Positions 25,952 through 34,201 of a DNA stretch of 64,000 nucleotides are shown here, piece by piece. The first letter of the stretch is position 1; the number at the start of each line of letters is the position of its first letter. The DNA is taken from contig NZ_CP053564.1 in NCBI RefSeq assembly GCF_013155125.1, positions 2,239,501 to 2,303,500 on the forward strand, written 5' to 3'. The position numbers and the translations under genes were made by a program. The notes under the pieces are model-generated. The model made no database searches. It saw nothing but the letters and a program-made list of their open reading frames with translations, and was not told where the DNA came from. The DNA comes from Pseudonocardia broussonetiae. GTDB lineage: Bacteria; Actinomycetota; Actinomycetes; Mycobacteriales; Pseudonocardiaceae.

Positions 25952-25987
25952 CGGGACCGCCGCGGGAAGATCCCCGCGGCGGTCCCG
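25952..25987 (-). terminator. Hairpin terminator after rsbN
   Basis: Perfect 15-bp arms at 25952-25966 and 25973-25987 (CGGGACCGCCGCGGG and complement) with a 6-base loop, between the rsbN stop (26009) and the HAD gene start (25904), all leftward. It should insulate the HAD gene from rsbN transcription. Confidence 0.75.
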
Positions 25988-26008
25988 GTCGTGCACAAGC
26001 GTGGTGCG

Positions 26009-27415
26009 TCAGCCGATCGACACGCCGGGCAGGCCCGGCAGCAGCGGCGGCAGCTGGATCGGCGGCACCAGCGGCAGCGGGATCGACACGTCGCCCTCGC
26101 CGCCCCCGGAGGTGTCGGAGGAGCCGCCGCTGGTGGACAGGCCCTCGTCGGGCAGCGGGAGGCCGTCCGGACCGAGGTCGGGCAGCAGGCCGCCGCTCTC
26201 GGACGACGGGGCGCCCGGGGTCGTGGTCGTCGTGCCGCCCGGGGCGGTGCTGGAGGTCGCGGGCGAGGTGCCGTCCGGGGTGGTGGTCGGCGTGACGCTC
26301 TCGTCCTCGGTGGTGGCGGGGTCGTCGGCGACCTGCGCCCGGGGGGAGCAGGTGCCCTCGGCCGGGAGCCGGCCGAGGTCGTCGACGGTGTTGGAGGTGA
26401 CGTCGGAGCAGGACGACCGCGCCTCGAGGGCCTCGGTGCGGCCGACCAGGCGGTCGAGCAGCGCGAGCGAGGTGTCGGCGTCGGCGACGGCCGGGTCGGG
26501 CAGGGAGGACCGCAGCAGCGACAGGCGCGCGGCCTGCTCGGCGGCCCAGGTGCGGAGGTCGCCGAGAGCGGGGGCGCCGGACGCGTCCTCCGTGCTCAGC
26601 AGCATCCGCGAACCCTCGCCCGTGGACTCGTCGAAGTCGTGCATCGCGGCCGCGAGCAGCGCCGGGTCGGCGCTGCCGGCGGCGGCACCGGCCTGGACGA
26701 GCCGCTCCACCTCGTCGAGCCGGGTGGTGGCGAGCGCGAGGTAGCGCTGCGCGCGCTCGGTGTCGTCGAAGGTGAACGCGAGGCCGGTGTCCTCGGAGAT
26801 GCGCTTCATCGCGTACAGCGCGTCGCCGGGGAGGGCGTTGCGGCTGGCGAAGTTGCCCGCCGTCACGATGGCGACGAGGGCGACCATCGTGGCCGCCCCC
26901 ACCATCGCGAAGCGGCGGCGCAGCCCGCGCGAGGGCGGGCGCGACGCGGCGCGCGAGCGCGACCGCGAGCCCGGGCGCGTCGGCAGGCTGTGCCGGCCCG
27001 GGCGAGCGGGGCGCACCACGGGGGACTCGACGGCGGTGCCGCCGTCCTCGTGCGCGACCGCGGGTTCGTCGTCGGTGACGCGACCGATCACGGCGGTCTC
27101 GTCGGTGGCCCCGGAGACCGGGGCGGGTGGCGCGGTGACGAGGGGCAGAGGTGCGGTGAGCTCGGAGGCGTGGGGGGCCGGGGAGGCCGCGGCGGCGCGG
27201 TCCTCGGCCTGGGCCGCGAGCAGAGCCTCCATGAGGCGCTGCTTCGCGCGCGACCGGTCCTCGGGGTGCGGGTCGTACGCCGCACGCCGGGACCGCAGCA
27301 TCGCCACGATCTCCAGATCACGCGCGAGCTCGGGGTCCGCGACGGAACCGGGGGGTGTCCCCTGCTCGATCGCGGCGTCCAGCTGCTCTGCGTCCTTGCC
27401 CTGTCCGGCGGGCAT
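26009..27415 (-). CDS. rsbN: RsbN-like anti-sigma factor (DUF5667, single membrane span)
   Basis: 468 residues. The cytoplasmic N-terminus has short helices (DPELARDLEIVAMLRSR, RSRAKQRLMEALLAAQ) able to bind a sigma factor. An Arg-rich stretch precedes one membrane helix (FAMVGAATMVALVAIVTAG). The external DUF5667 part begins NALPGDALYAMKRISEDTGLAFTFDDTERAQRYLALATTRLDEVERL; a Thr/Ser/Pro/Gly tail closes the protein. The bldN-type sigma gene lies just upstream, as in Streptomyces where RsbN inhibits sigma-BldN. A GAGGAC ribosome site precedes ATG 27415. A sigma-BldN-like promoter lies 78 bases upstream. Confidence 0.85.
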   Translation of the reverse strand: MPAGQGKDAEQLDAAIEQGTPPGSVADPELARDLEIVAMLRSRRAAYDPHPEDRSRAKQRLMEALLAAQAEDRAAAASPAPHASELTAPLPLVTAPPAPVSGATDETAVIGRVTDDEPAVAHEDGGTAVESPVVRPARPGRHSLPTRPGSRSRSRAASRPPSRGLRRRFAMVGAATMVALVAIVTAGNFASRNALPGDALYAMKRISEDTGLAFTFDDTERAQRYLALATTRLDEVERLVQAGAAAGSADPALLAAAMHDFDESTGEGSRMLLSTEDASGAPALGDLRTWAAEQAARLSLLRSSLPDPAVADADTSLALLDRLVGRTEALEARSSCSDVTSNTVDDLGRLPAEGTCSPRAQVADDPATTEDESVTPTTTPDGTSPATSSTAPGGTTTTTPGAPSSESGGLLPDLGPDGLPLPDEGLSTSGGSSDTSGGGEGDVSIPLPLVPPIQLPPLLPGLPGVSIG

Positions 27416-27492
27416 GTTTGCCGTCCTCACTGCATCCCTGCGCTCTGCGTCGCGGCGCCCGGTCCTGCTGCGCTTGCTCGACTTTCGCCGGT

Positions 27493-27520
27493 ACAACGAG
27501 CCTCCGGGCGAGGGGTTACG
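27493..27520 (-). promoter_or_regulatory. Candidate sigma-BldN promoter of rsbN
   Basis: On the minus strand CGTAAC (27515-27520) and CGTTGT (27493-27498) are separated by exactly 16 bases. The Streptomyces sigma-BldN consensus as I recall it is CGTAAC-N16-CGTTGA, so 11 of 12 positions match. The site is between bldN and rsbN, 78 bases before the rsbN ATG, which fits the known autoregulation of rsbN by its own sigma factor. Confidence 0.65.
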
Positions 27521-27602
27521 GCTGTGAGACCGTTCACCGCATCGAGTCGTTCGTTCGCCGCACCCGTAACGCCTGGGGCGGCTGGGGCGATATAGCGCCC
27601 GG

Positions 27603-28307
27603 TCATCGCAACCCCTCGGGGAGCAGCTGGGCGAGGCGCCGCACCGCGCGGTGCTGCAGGGCCTTGACGGCCCCCTCGTTGCGATCCATGATGCGCGCCG
27701 TCTCGGCCACCGACAGCCCCTGCAGGAACCGCAGGGTGATGCACTCCTGCTGGTCGGGGTTCAGCTTGCGGACGCACCGGATGAGCTCCTCGTTGGTGGC
27801 GCCGTCGAGGACCTGCTGCTCGGGGCCGTGGGTGCTGGGCGAGAGCTCGATCATGTCCGAGGTCGTGGACTCCAGCCGGTACCGGCTCGACTTCACGTGG
27901 TCGAAGATCAGGTTGCGGGCGATGGTGACGAACCAGGCGGCGATGTCGCGGCCCTGGTAGGTGACCGAGCCGATGCGCCGCAGCGCCCGGACGAACGCCT
28001 CCTGGGTGACGTCCTCGGCCAGGTTCCGGTCGTTCATGCGGAAGAGCACGTAGCGGAAGACGACGTCGTAGTAGCGCTCGTACAGCTCGCTGAACGCCGC
28101 CATGTCGCCCTCCTGGGCGGCTCGGACGAGCGACCAGGCGCCGGTGTCGGCCTGCTCGGCGTCGTCCATGGCGTCCTCGTGCGGGGTGTCCGCGACCGGT
28201 TCGGGGGCCGGTGCGTCGACGGGGGCGAGCTCGGCGGCGGCGCGGGGGCGCTGCCGGGGGAACGGCATGGCGGCTTCGGGGGCCGCCGGGGGCGCTGTCT
28301 GGGTCAT
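27603..28307 (-). CDS. bldN: ECF sigma factor, BldN family
   Basis: 234 residues. Region 2 runs from about 65 (DMAAFSELYERYYDVVFRYVLFRMNDRNLAEDVTQEAFVRALRRI) and region 4 near 170-225 (LNPDQQECITLRFLQGLSVAETARIMDRNEGAVKALQHRAVRRLAQLL). A 57-residue N-terminal extension rich in Pro, Ala and acidic residues precedes region 2; Streptomyces BldN is likewise made as a proprotein with an N-terminal extension that is cleaved. It directs chaplin, rodlin and bldM genes there. It is read leftward together with rsbN, 187 bases apart, with a separate promoter in the gap. Confidence 0.88.
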   Translation of the reverse strand: MTQTAPPAAPEAAMPFPRQRPRAAAELAPVDAPAPEPVADTPHEDAMDDAEQADTGAWSLVRAAQEGDMAAFSELYERYYDVVFRYVLFRMNDRNLAEDVTQEAFVRALRRIGSVTYQGRDIAAWFVTIARNLIFDHVKSSRYRLESTTSDMIELSPSTHGPEQQVLDGATNEELIRCVRKLNPDQQECITLRFLQGLSVAETARIMDRNEGAVKALQHRAVRRLAQLLPEGLR

Positions 28308-28771
28308 GTCGACCTCCCCACCCGCGGGGCGGCGGGCGGTGTCGGTGCGGAGCAGCCGGGACGGTCGCATCGGACGGGTCATGCCTCCCGACCGGCGGAC
28401 CGCGCGCATCGGGCGGGACGCCGAGGGTCGGCCCGCGGTGCGCTGACGACAGGCTGCATGCCACTCCCTTGGGTGAGTTCCGCGTCGAAGTGGGGAGCTG
28501 ACGCGTTGAGACGGCTGTAGCGGCGGAGCATACGGGCGAACGGATGTGTCGAAGCACGCAGCATCCACTTGCCGTGGTCCTGTTCCGGTGAGCGGACGGT
28601 TACGCGCGGTCAACGTCACGATCCGGACTCGCAGCGGTCGTTCCGCGGCTCTCCCGCGCGTCGCGCGACGCGCGTCCGCGGCCCGTCGGCCCCGTGCCAG
28701 ACTCGACGCACGGGTGCCCGACCCGGCGCCCGCGCCACCGCGTCGTCCCGCCGAGCGCACCCAGGAGCACC
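28308..28771. other. 464-bp divergent intergenic region between bldN and the CoA-ligase-like gene
   Basis: No gene with a recognisable domain was found. It must contain the bldN promoter(s) on the left and the ligase promoter on the right. A perfect 20-bp GC palindrome (CGCGCGTCGCGCGACGCGCG, 28655-28674) lies about 100 bases upstream of the ligase start and may be a regulator site or a simple GC hairpin. The length suits a complex developmental promoter, as for bldN in Streptomyces. Confidence 0.45.
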
Positions 28772-30340
28772 GTGGACAGTCCGACCAGGCCGCAGGGACC
28801 GGGTGGGCCCCGGCACCTCGCCGATCTCGTGACGCGCGCCGCCGGAGCCGGTCCCGATCACCCGGCGATCATCGATGTGACCGGCGGCACGACCCTGACC
28901 TGGGCGGACCTCGACGCCGCCACCGCGGCCGAGGCGGCCCGGCTGGTCGGGGCCGGTGTCGGCCACGGCGACCGCGTGGTGGTGCGGCTGGCCAACGGCG
29001 CCCCGTTCTGCGTCGCCGTGCTCGGCGCGCTGCGGGCCGGCGCCACGGCCGTGCCGATGGGCCCGATCGCGGTGCCCCGCGAGCTCGACATCGTCTTCTC
29101 CGACTGCGCCCCGGCGGTCGTCGTGGCCGGTCCCGGCGACACCGACGCGGCGAGCTGCGCGGCCGCCGCCGGGGCCACCCTGATCGGGCCGCCCGACCTC
29201 ACCTCGCGTGTCGCGGACGGCGCCGCCGTCACGCACGGTGGCGGCGGCGAGGACATCGCTCTGCTCGTCTACACGTCGGGCACGACGGGCACGCCCCGCG
29301 GCGTCCGGCTCTCCCACCGGGCCCTGCTGGCCAACCGCGCGCAGGCCGCCGAGCTGCGCCCCGCGCCCGTCACCACGGTCGACCGCGTGCTGCTCTCCCT
29401 GCCCCTGTTCCACGTGTTCGGGCTCGCCGCCGGGTTCCTGCAGGTGTGCTGGGCCGGGGCCACCGCGGTGCTCACCGAGCGCTCGGACCCCGAGCACACC
29501 GCCGAGGTGCTCGTCGCGCAGCGCGTGAGCGGGGTCGCCGGCGTGCCGTCGATGTTCCGGTCGCTGCTCGACCTGCCCGCCGACCGGCTGCGCGCGGCCA
29601 CCGCGAACGTCCGGATGTGCACCTCCGGCGGGGCGCCGCTGCCCGCGCGGTGGCTGGCCGACTTCCACGACGCCACCGGGCTGTGGATCTTCGAGGGCTA
29701 CGGGCTCACCGAGGGCGGGCCGGTGCTCACGACCAACGGCGTCGGCGGCGTCGCCAAGGCCGGGTCGGTCGGCCGCGCGCTGCCCGGCGTCGAGCTCCGC
29801 CTGGTCGACGCCGAGGGCCGCCCGATCGACACCGAGGACCCCGACGACGACGAGGAGCTCGACGCGGTCTCCGACCCCGGTCACGACACCGGGCTCGTCG
29901 CCGTCCGCGGGCCGAACCTGTTCTCCGGGTACTGGCCCGACGGGGAGGGCGGGCCCGACGAGGACGGCTGGTTCCGCACCGCCGACGTCGGCTTCCTCGA
30001 CGCCGACGGCGACCTGCACCTCGTCGACCGCTCCTCGGACCTGGTCATCGTCAACGGGTTCAACGTCTACCCCCGCGAGGTGGAGCGCGTGCTCGCCGAG
30101 CTCGACGGGGTGGCCGAGGCCGCCGTCGTCGGGGTGCCGGACGACCGCACGGGCGAGGCCGTCAAGGCCGTGCTGGTGCGGGCCGCGGGCTCCGCGCTCA
30201 CCGAGGAGGAGGTGCGGGCGCACTGCGCGCTGCGCCTGGCCCGGTTCAAGACGCCGTCGGTGATCGCGTTCGTCGACGACCTGCCGCGCACGCCCACCGG
30301 GAAGGTCGCCCGCCGGCAGCTGGCGCAGGTGCCGTCGTGA
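28772..30340 (+). CDS. AMP-dependent acyl-CoA synthetase/ligase
   Basis: 522 residues from GTG with AGGAGC before it. ANL-superfamily motifs: A3 LLVYTSGTTGTPRGV, A5 IFEGYGLTEGGPV, A7 GWFRTADVGFLDADG, A8 LVDRSSDLVIVNGFNVYPREVE and A10 lysine in RTPTGKVARRQL. It activates a carboxylic acid, probably a fatty acid, as acyl-AMP and then acyl-CoA. The stop overlaps the start of a small glutaredoxin gene (GTGA). Specific substrate unknown; an insertion of Asp/Glu residues (TEDPDDDEELD) precedes motif A7. Confidence 0.92.
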   Translation: MDSPTRPQGPGGPRHLADLVTRAAGAGPDHPAIIDVTGGTTLTWADLDAATAAEAARLVGAGVGHGDRVVVRLANGAPFCVAVLGALRAGATAVPMGPIAVPRELDIVFSDCAPAVVVAGPGDTDAASCAAAAGATLIGPPDLTSRVADGAAVTHGGGGEDIALLVYTSGTTGTPRGVRLSHRALLANRAQAAELRPAPVTTVDRVLLSLPLFHVFGLAAGFLQVCWAGATAVLTERSDPEHTAEVLVAQRVSGVAGVPSMFRSLLDLPADRLRAATANVRMCTSGGAPLPARWLADFHDATGLWIFEGYGLTEGGPVLTTNGVGGVAKAGSVGRALPGVELRLVDAEGRPIDTEDPDDDEELDAVSDPGHDTGLVAVRGPNLFSGYWPDGEGGPDEDGWFRTADVGFLDADGDLHLVDRSSDLVIVNGFNVYPREVERVLAELDGVAEAAVVGVPDDRTGEAVKAVLVRAAGSALTEEEVRAHCALRLARFKTPSVIAFVDDLPRTPTGKVARRQLAQVPS

Positions 30341-30588
30341 ACCCGGTGAGCAGGGTGACCGTCTACACCCGCACCGGCTGCTCCACCTGCGTCACGGCGG
30401 AGGCGGACGTGGCCCGGATCTGCGGCGAGCTGGCGGTCGGCTGGGAGGCCGTCGACGTCGACTCCGACCCGGAGCTGCGCGCCGAGTACGGCGACCGCGT
30501 GCCCGTCATCCTCGTCGACGGCCGCGAGCACGGTTTCTGGCGCGTCGAGGAGCCGCGGCTGCGGAAGGCGCTCGTCACCGATCGGTGA
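30337..30588 (+). CDS. Glutaredoxin family protein
   Basis: 83 residues from GTG. The thioredoxin-like fold is read from VTVYTRTGCSTCVTAEADV with the redox CSTC, and VPVILVDGREHGFWRVEEPRLRKAL with the cis-Pro. It matches the short DUF836/glutaredoxin-like proteins found in this locus in actinobacteria, here coupled to the acyl-CoA ligase. A redox or mycothiol-linked role is likely; partner unknown. Confidence 0.9.
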   Translation: MNPVSRVTVYTRTGCSTCVTAEADVARICGELAVGWEAVDVDSDPELRAEYGDRVPVILVDGREHGFWRVEEPRLRKALVTDR

Positions 30589-30640
30589 CGATCGGCGACC
30601 CGGATGAACCGGGTGGCGCCCGGGGGGCGAACCCTGGGCT

Positions 30641-32230
30641 GTGAGCACCACCGCGGCAGCGCCCGAGCAGTCCCACGAGTCACGACCGTCCGCGACGATC
30701 CCCCGGGGGGTCGCCGCGCTGATCGGGGTGCTCGCCGTCGGGTTCGCGCTGGGCGTCGGGCACCTCGTCGCCGCGTTCGTCGGGCCGTCGTCGTCGCCGT
30801 TCCTGGCCGTCGGCGACACCGTCATCCGCTTCTCCCCGCAGGTGCTCACCGAGTTCGCGAAGACCACGTTCGGCACGGCCGACAAGCCGGTCCTGCTGGG
30901 CGGCATGGCCGTCGTCATCCTCGCGCTCGCCGCGGTCGGCGGGCTGCTGTCGCGCCGCTCGCCCGCCGTCGGCACCGCGGTCGTCGTCGCGATGGGCGTG
31001 CTGGGCTTCCTCGCGGTGTTCTTCGCGCCGTCGTTCGCCCCGCTGGGGCTGCTCGCGCCGCTCGCCTCGCTCCTCGCGGGCGTCGCGGCCTTCCGCCTGC
31101 TGCACCGCCTGGCGCTGCGCGCCTCCGCGCCGGCGCGCACGGGCGGCCCGGAGGTCTCGCGCCGCGGCGTGCTCGTGGGCTCGTCGGCCGCGGTCGGCCT
31201 CGGCGCGCTCGCCGCGGGTGCCGGCGGCCAGTTCCTGGGCAACGGCGTCGCCGACTCCCGCGCCGAGGTCACCGCGCGGCTGGCGCGCGCCGTGCTCACC
31301 GAGACCGCCCCGCCGATCCCCGCGACGGCGTCGTTCCCCGACTCCGGCTCGATCCCGTTCGTCACCTCCAACGCCGACTTCTACCGCGTCGACACCGCGC
31401 TCCAGCTGCCGTCGCAGACCGCGAGCGACTGGTCGTGCCGGATCCACGGGATGGTCGACAACGAGATCGTGCTGCGGTTCGAGGACCTGCTGGCCCGCCC
31501 GCTCGTGGAGCGCACGCTGACGATGACGTGCGTGTCCAACGAGGTCGGCGGCCCCTACATCTCCACCGCGAACTTCATCGGGGTCGAGCTCCGCGACATC
31601 CTGCTCGAGGCGGGTGTGCAGCCCGGCGCCGACCAGCTCTTCAGCACCAGCCTCGACGCCTGGACCGCCGGCTCGCCCACGGACGTCGTCATGGAGCCCG
31701 GCCGCGGCGCGCTGATCGCGATCGGCATGAACGGCGAGGCGCTGCCGCAGGAGCACGGCTTCCCGGTGCGCCTGGTCGTGCCCGGGCTCTACGGCTTCCT
31801 GTCGGCCACCAAGTGGCTCGCCGACATCGAGCTCACCACGTTCGACGCCGCGCAGGGCTACTGGCTGCAGCGCGGCTGGGGCAAGTTCGCGCCGATCAAG
31901 ACGCAGTCGCGGATCGACTCGCCCGCCCCGTTCGAGCGGGTGCCCGCCGGCACCGTGTCCGTCGCGGGGATCGCGTGGTCCCAGCCGGTCGGCATCAGCA
32001 GGGTCGAGGTGCGGGTCGACGGCGGGGCGTGGCAGGAGGCCGAGCTGGCCGACGAGGTGAACCCCCGCACGTGGCGGATGTGGCGCGCCGAGTTCCCGCT
32101 CGCGGCCGGCAGCCACACCGTGACCACCCGCGCGACCGACGCGAACGGCGTTACACAGCCGGAGCAGCGCGCCATGCCCATCCCGGACGGAGCCACCGGA
32201 TGGCCCAGCACTATCTTCACCGTGTCCTAG
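30641..32230 (+). CDS. Membrane-anchored sulfite oxidase-like molybdopterin oxidoreductase
   Basis: 529 residues from GTG. Four hydrophobic segments occupy about 20-165 (RGVAALIGVLAVGFALGVGHL, PVLLGGMAVVILALAAVGGLLS, GTAVVVAMGVLGFLAVFF, LLAPLASLLAGVAAF), followed by SRRGVLVGSSAAVGLGALAAG, a twin-Arg-like segment. The outer domain (from ~225) has the molybdopterin fold, with the molybdenum-binding Cys in LTMTCVSNEVGGPYIS and GFPVRLVVPGLYGFLSATKWLADIEL, then the dimerisation domain (PAGTVSVAGIAWSQP). The electron donor and acceptor are unknown. The fasciclin lipoprotein follows in the same direction. Confidence 0.88.
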   Translation: MSTTAAAPEQSHESRPSATIPRGVAALIGVLAVGFALGVGHLVAAFVGPSSSPFLAVGDTVIRFSPQVLTEFAKTTFGTADKPVLLGGMAVVILALAAVGGLLSRRSPAVGTAVVVAMGVLGFLAVFFAPSFAPLGLLAPLASLLAGVAAFRLLHRLALRASAPARTGGPEVSRRGVLVGSSAAVGLGALAAGAGGQFLGNGVADSRAEVTARLARAVLTETAPPIPATASFPDSGSIPFVTSNADFYRVDTALQLPSQTASDWSCRIHGMVDNEIVLRFEDLLARPLVERTLTMTCVSNEVGGPYISTANFIGVELRDILLEAGVQPGADQLFSTSLDAWTAGSPTDVVMEPGRGALIAIGMNGEALPQEHGFPVRLVVPGLYGFLSATKWLADIELTTFDAAQGYWLQRGWGKFAPIKTQSRIDSPAPFERVPAGTVSVAGIAWSQPVGISRVEVRVDGGAWQEAELADEVNPRTWRMWRAEFPLAAGSHTVTTRATDANGVTQPEQRAMPIPDGATGWPSTIFTVS

Positions 32231-32414
32231 ACCGTTGAGGCGATGCTTCTAGCCCGTTCGGGCGCTCGCTGGTCCGACCACCTGAACTTCCCACGGATCT
32301 GGTCCCGGCCGTTGCCGAACCGTTATTTCCGTGAGTGAACCGCCTTTGGATCGATGCCGAAGGTTCTGATGTAGCGACCCGGACAGACCGGGTCGAGCTC
32401 GAGGAGGACACACC

Positions 32415-33080
32415 GTGCGAAAGATCCAGCGACTGGCCGCCGTCGGCGCCATGGCCGCCCTGACCGTGGCGCTGGGCGCGTGCAGCAGCTCCGAGACCCC
32501 TTCCGCCCAGGCTCCGGCCTCGTCGGCCCCCTCCGCCGCTGCCACCACCGAGGCGGCTGCGGCCAGCGACGGCGTCACCACCATCGACGACATCTTCGGC
32601 CCGGCCTGCAACCAGGTCCCCACCGAGGGTGAGGGTTCCGCCCAGGGCATGATCGACGACCCGGTGGCCACCGCCGCGTCGAACAACCCGCTGCTGTCCA
32701 CCCTGGTCACCGCCGTCGGCGCCGTGCCCGGCCTGGCCGACACCCTGAACGCCGCCCCGGCGCTCACCGTCTTCGCGCCGTACAACGGTGCGTTCGAGGC
32801 GCTGCCCGCGGGCACCGTCGAGACCCTGGTCGCCAACCCCGACCAGCTGGCCCCGATCCTGCAGGGCCACGTCTCCTCGACCCGCTACGACGCCGCCGGC
32901 CTGGTCGACGCCGGCTCGGTCGACGTCCTCTCGGGTGGCACCGTCACCATCGGTGGCACCGCCGAGGCCCCCACGTTCGACGGTGGCAACGGCACCGCCG
33001 CCACCAACCTGTGCGGCAACGTGCCCACCTCGAACGCCACGGTGTTCGTGATCGACACGATCCTCATGCCCGCCAGCTGA
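32415..33080 (+). CDS. Fasciclin-domain lipoprotein (MPT83/MPT70-like)
   Basis: 221 residues from GTG with GAGGAGG before it. The signal has a lipobox ending at Cys23 (ALGAC). A Ser/Ala/Pro linker precedes one fasciclin domain: PLLSTLVTAVGAVPGLADTLN, LTVFAPYNGAFEALPAGTVETLV, ILQGHVSS, and NATVFVIDTILMPAS. Two Cys (ACNQV and LCGN) may form a disulfide as in MPT70. It is exported and may mediate adhesion. A hairpin lies downstream of the stop. Confidence 0.92.
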   Translation: MRKIQRLAAVGAMAALTVALGACSSSETPSAQAPASSAPSAAATTEAAAASDGVTTIDDIFGPACNQVPTEGEGSAQGMIDDPVATAASNNPLLSTLVTAVGAVPGLADTLNAAPALTVFAPYNGAFEALPAGTVETLVANPDQLAPILQGHVSSTRYDAAGLVDAGSVDVLSGGTVTIGGTAEAPTFDGGNGTAATNLCGNVPTSNATVFVIDTILMPAS

Positions 33081-33097
33081 TCCCAGCTCGCAGCACA

Positions 33098-33137
33098 CCG
33101 CAGGGGCGGTCCCGGAGATCCGGGGCCGCCCCTGCGG
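33098..33137 (+). terminator. Hairpin terminator after the fasciclin gene
   Basis: Arms of 19 bases at 33098-33116 and 33119-33137 (core CCGCAGGGGCGG) match at 18 positions, 18 bases after the stop. It separates this gene from the Rex-controlled hem operon. Confidence 0.75.
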
Positions 33138-33277
33138 CGTTGCGGCGAACGGCGTGGCCCGAACAGCGGGACGCCCCCTGCGACCTGCCGGTGCCCGACG
33201 AGCGGGGCTCGCGGCGCGACGGCCGGTCGTCGCCCGGACGGGTCGGTGTGAGCACGGCGGAGTTCAAGATCGCAACT

Positions 33278-33295
33278 TTGTGCGGGTCTTCACAA
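33278..33295. promoter_or_regulatory. Rex operator (ROP) upstream of rex-hemACD
   Basis: TTGTG-CGGGTCTT-CACAA keeps the symmetrical ends of the Rex operator TTGTGAA-N4-TTCACAA, with the right half intact (TTCACAA) and two deviations on the left. It sits 103 bases before the rex GTG. Rex represses when NADH is high, so the hem operon would be induced when NADH/NAD falls, as described for S. coelicolor rex-hemACD. Confidence 0.8.
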
Positions 33296-33397
33296 GCGGC
33301 TACCGTGTTGTCCAGTCGCCGTCAAGACCCCCCGGGAGATCCGGTCCGCGGGTCCCGACGAGCAGCCCACCCGCAACCGCCCGAGGAGCATCCGCCC

Positions 33398-34201
33398 GTG
33401 ACCGTGCCGCCGCAGGCCGACTCCGACGGTGGAGCCGGGTCGCGGACCATACCGGAGGCCAGCGTCGCCCGGCTCGCCCTCTACCTGCGCATGCTCGGTG
33501 AGCTCGCGGAGCAGGGCACGGAGACCGTATCGAGCGACGAGCTCGCCGCCGTCACCGGCGTCAACCCGGCGAAGCTGCGCAAGGACCTCTCCTACATCGG
33601 GTCCTACGGCATCCGCGGCGTCGGCTACGAGGTGCGGGCGCTGCTGCACCAGCTGGAGCGCGTGCTCGGGCTCAACCACCGCCAGGCCGTCGCGCTGGTC
33701 GGCGTGGGCAACCTCGGCCACGCCCTGGCGGGCTACCACGGCTTCGGCGGCCGCGGGTTCCCCGTCGCCGCGCTGTTCGACGTCGACCCCGACCTGGTCG
33801 GCATCCACATCAACGGCATCGTCGTCGAGCACGTGAGCGCGATCCCCGAGGTCTGCGCGGCGCAGGGCGTCACGATCGGCATGATCGCGACGCCCGGGCC
33901 CGCCGCCCAGGGGGTCTGCGACCTGCTCGTGGAGTCGGGGGTGCGCTGCATCCTCAACTTCGCACCCGTCGTCCTGCAGGTGCCCGACGAGGTCGAGGTG
34001 CGCAAGGTCGACCTGGCCGTCGAGCTGCAGGTCCTGGCCTTCCACGTCGCCCGCCGGCACGTGGCCGAGCACCCGCCCGTCGCCCGCGGCGGCGGGGGCA
34101 ACGGCTCGGGCGCGCACGGTCGCGGGCGCAACGGGCACGCCACCGGCGTGCGCACGTTCCCCCTGGTGGACGGGACGACGACGTCGGAGGGACGAGCATG
34201 A
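33398..34201 (+). CDS. rex: Redox-sensing transcriptional repressor Rex
   Basis: 267 residues from GTG with CCGAGGAGCA upstream. N-terminal winged helix: [52 protein letters not shown]. Rossmann NADH-binding domain: [20 protein letters not shown] (GxGxxG) near 100, [47 protein letters not shown] Gly/His/Asn-rich tail follows. It overlaps hemA by four bases and controls the operon through the upstream ROP site. Confidence 0.96.
   Translation: MTVPPQADSDGGAGSRTIPEASVARLALYLRMLGELAEQGTETVSSDELAAVTGVNPAKLRKDLSYIGSYGIRGVGYEVRALLHQLERVLGLNHRQAVALVGVGNLGHALAGYHGFGGRGFPVAALFDVDPDLVGIHINGIVVEHVSAIPEVCAAQGVTIGMIATPGPAAQGVCDLLVESGVRCILNFAPVVLQVPDEVEVRKVDLAVELQVLAFHVARRHVAEHPPVARGGGGNGSGAHGRGRNGHATGVRTFPLVDGTTTSEGRA

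Noticed and set aside
27570..27600. Second CGTAAC box on the plus strand near 27569
   Set aside because: It points into the 3' end of bldN, where there is no gene to be read, and no CGTTGA is 16 bases on.
28772..30340. menE call for the CoA-ligase-like gene
   Set aside because: The short MenE-type ligase is at 51934-53049 beside menA/menB; this one is longer and has no men neighbours.
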